Under the pieces are notes generated by a model. The model was not told where the DNA came from, searched no databases, and worked only from the letters and a program-made list of their open reading frames with translations. A DNA stretch of 64,000 bases, taken from Micropterix aruncella (lineage: Eukaryota > Arthropoda > Insecta > Lepidoptera > Micropterigidae). Position 1 is the first letter of the stretch. Every line of letters starts with the position of its first letter. The stretch is from contig OX155974.1 in NCBI GenBank assembly GCA_944548615.1, positions 186,001 to 250,000 of the forward strand, in the 5' to 3' direction. This document shows, one piece after another, positions 61,520-64,000 of this stretch. Made by a program: the position numbers and the translations under genes.

Positions 61520-62843
61520 GACTTTATAATTTCTGTACAAAATTTACTCAGTTCTATATGTATGATTACCTATGCACAAATTGCCATATTATTAGTATGT
61601 GCCGCAGTAAAAAATATCTAAATTCTTACCATTTAGAAACAAAAGATAATCAGCAATCATAAAAAACAAAAGATACCTATTCTATTCAGTTCTTTTTTTT
61701 TTACTGAAATACCTCAACTTAAACAACGATTTTAATTATAAAAAATAATTTGCTATTCGTGCGACTAAAAACAAAAGATAATCAACAATCATCAACAACA
61801 AAAGATACCTATTCTATTAAGTACTTTTTCTGAACTTACATATCTCACCTTAAATCACGATTTTTGAAAATAATTTCCCTAATATTAAATTGATCTAACT
61901 GTAAATTTTAATCAAGATCTTAATAGAAAATTGCAATCCATAAATTATGGTTTTATTTAATCTAATCTTATCTCACCTTATGTAGGTACTTATAATTGCT
62001 ATAAGTGCGATTTAAAAATTAACCTTAGAATAGAATATAATTTATATTTTAAAACTACTATCATACAATTATTTATCGTAACTTACTTATAATTACTGAT
62101 ACGTTGTCGCGCTGAAAAGCACGTTTTTATTACCTAAGTATTGCTATTTTCCTCGCTGGAGAGCTCCGATATAATAAACGCGTCCGATCGCTGCTAAATT
62201 CAAAGTGCTATAGGGAAAACCGCGGCCTCAGACGCGCTATTTATAGGCATGCTCTTGCCGCACCGGGCGGCCGGCCGGTACCGCCGCAAACGCTACGTCC
62301 CGCAATTTTTAAATCTGTAATATCTTCGAAAATATTCACTTAAATCATACGGTGTAAAGGGCCATATAGATCTATATTAAATGAACAATGTATTCAAGGT
62401 ATTTAATTGGTTAAGGATTAATGCTGTATTGGTTAAAATCGCTTCAAAAATTAGCCATTATTTGTCGTAAAAAGTAAATGACAAAAAAAGTTATTGTGGG
62501 TTATCCATAAGAGATAGACATATACCATAACGGAATTTTCTGTAGACCTTTTCAATGTGTACAATACTTAGTACATTATTTTGATAAAACTCGTAGGGTT
62601 CAGCCTGCGTTTGCAATGTAAGCGGAAAAAATGTAATTATTTACGACATCACATTAGAAACCTCAAAAATAGCAGTATTTCTCCACTATTTAATGGATGT
62701 TATTATACATATAAACCTTCCTCTTGAATCACTCTATCTATTAAAAAAAACCGCATCAAAATCCGTTGCGTAGTTTCAAAGATTTAAGCATACAAAGGGA
62801 CATAGGGACAGAGAAAGCGACTTTGTTTTATACTATGTAGTGA
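61520..62843 (-). other. Helitron 5' untranslated region
   Basis: About 1.3 kb between the TC terminus and the RepHel ATG. It has a duplicated AACAAAAGATACCTATTCTATT stretch (about 61665 and 61797). CpG-rich sequence lies at 62155-62310 with a CGGGCGGCCGGCCGG run, a possible promoter area. No gene is seen. Confidence 0.6.
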
Positions 62844-64000
62844 TAGCGTGAATTATCTAAAATATAACGATAACTGTCAAGTAAGTAGGAAAAAAATCTA
62901 AGAAATTGACATTCGAAATTTAAATTCTATCCTACTAATATTATAAACGCGAAAGTTTGTATGTATGTATGGATGTTTGTTACTCTTTCACGCAAAAACT
63001 ACTGAATGGATTTTGATGAAACTTTACAATAACATAGCTTACACATCAGAATATAACACATAGGCTATAATTTATAAAAATATAGTGTGAATTATCTAAA
63101 ATATACCGATAACTGTCAAGTAAGTAGGAAAAAAATCTAAGAAATTGACATTCGAAATTTAAATTCTATCCTACTATCCTACTAATATTATAAACGCGAA
63201 AGTTTGTATGTATGTATGGATGTTTGTTACTCTTTCACGCAAAAATTACTGAATGGATTTTGATGAAACTTTTCAATAATATAGTTTACACATCAGAATA
63301 ATACATAGGCTATAATTTATAAAGATATAGCGTGAATTATCTAAAATATAACGATAACTGTCAAGTAAGTAGGAAAAAAATCTAAGAAATTGACATTCGA
63401 AATTTAAATTCTATCCTACTAATATTATAAACGCGAAAGTTTGTATGTATGTATGGATGTTTGTTACTCTTTCACGCAAAAACTACTGAATGGATTTTGA
63501 TGAAACTTTACAATAACATAGCTTACACATCAGAATAACACATAGGCTATAATTTATAAAAATATAGTGTGAATTATCTAAAATATACCGATAACTGTCA
63601 AGTAAGTAGGAAAAAAATCTAAGAAATTGACATTCGAAATTTAAATTCTATCCTACTACCCTACTAATATTATAAACGCGAAAGTTTGTATGTATGTATG
63701 GATGTTTGTTACTCTTTCACGCAAAAACTACTGAATGGATTTTGATGAAACTTTTCAATAATATAGTTTACACATCAGAATAATACATAGGCTATAATTT
63801 ATAAAGATATAGCGTGAATTATCTAAAATATAACGATAACTGTCAAGTAAGTAGGAAAAAAATCTAAGAAATTGACATTCGAAATTTAAATTCTATCCTA
63901 CTAATATTATAAACGCGAAAGTTTGTATGTATGTATGGATGTTTGTTACTCTTTCACGCAAAAACTACTAAATGGATTTTGATGAAACTTTTCGATAATA

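Larger units (their letters stand above)
60360..62843 (-). mobile_element. Helitron, internally deleted (2.48 kb)
   Basis: On the minus strand it begins TCACTACATAGTATAAAAC (62843) and ends GGGTCGCTAG (60360) after a GC-rich stretch, fitting the TC...CTRR rule. It lies exactly between A (60359) and T (62844). The neighbouring satellite monomers show the empty site (AAAGATATAGCGTG). It holds the start and end of a RepHel gene with the middle deleted. A second, related GCTTCGCACGGGT 3' end lies inside at about 60440-60475. Confidence 0.93.
59964..64000 (+). repeat. Two-monomer higher-order satellite (about 245 + 237 bp), interrupted by a Helitron
   Basis: The start CCTACTAATATTATAAACGC occurs at about 59965, 60210, 62931, 63179, 63415, 63660 and 63897. 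Spacings alternate near 245 and 237 once the Helitron (60360-62843) is removed. Type 1 has CTTTACAATAACATAGC and ATACCGATAAC. Type 2 has CTTTTCAATAATATAG and ATAACGATAAC. The dimer unit of about 482 bp repeats and runs off the window end. The monomer opening resembles a widespread Lepidoptera repeat. Confidence 0.9.

Overview
The window is AT-rich eukaryotic DNA, most likely from a moth or butterfly. The case for Lepidoptera is the mix of repeats: a Helitron with TC...CTAG ends, BEL/Pao retrotransposons, an irritans/mori-like mariner, and the TACTAATATTATAAA repeat class. These families are matched from memory, not by a search. I find no ordinary single-copy host gene. Nearly everything is nested mobile elements plus an amplified zinc-finger gene family.

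Layout. 1-6.1 kb is the distal flank of an amplicon unit, split by an endonuclease-type (RLE) non-LTR retrotransposon at 82-4888, which is itself split by a pogo-like DNA transposon at 2128-4823. 6.4-7.06 kb holds a hAT remnant. 7.7-9.5 kb is a broken copy of a C2H2 zinc-finger gene. 10-13.6 kb is small repeats. 14-19.1 kb is an inverted amplicon unit with an intact zinc-finger gene (17599-18711, minus) and a 5'-truncated LINE at 16303-17578. 19.2-22.3 kb holds small elements, a MADF coding fragment and a dead LINE. 22.7-23.3 kb has a duplicated last exon and the start of a mariner.

23276-33271 is a 10-kb BEL/Pao retrotransposon inserted in that mariner, with GTACA target duplications and the mariner frame resuming on the far side. 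It carries a 932-bp inverted duplication of its own gag-pro-RT region and a TTAA-flanked MITE in one LTR. 33.3-36.4 kb is a mosaic of mariner, RLE-LINE and other LINE pieces. 36.4-38.8 kb is an 18-monomer tandem array. 38.9-42.6 kb is another amplicon unit with an intact zinc-finger gene (39297-40409).

42632-52176 is an ISL2EU-type DNA transposon with a split THAP/DDE transposase on plus and a spliced SWIM-YqaJ nuclease gene on minus. A second BEL/Pao element (44438-49160, AATGG duplication, tRNA-Tyr-type primer site) sits inside its transposase. 52.2-55 kb has a LINE with an intact RT, the second copy of the exon-plus-mariner segment and a TTAA MITE. 55.5-59.0 kb is a multi-exon Mutator-like transposase joined to a YqaJ nuclease, cut by a LINE. 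From about 59.96 kb to the end runs a two-monomer higher-order satellite, with an internally deleted Helitron (60360-62843) in one monomer.

The order of events can be read from the nesting: amplicon units, then RLE LINE, then pogo; amplicon unit, then ISL2EU, then BEL/Pao; mariner, then BEL/Pao, then MITE; satellite, then Helitron. The candidates for host function are the two intact 370-residue zinc-finger genes. A heterochromatic, W-like or piRNA-cluster-like setting would fit, but that is inference.
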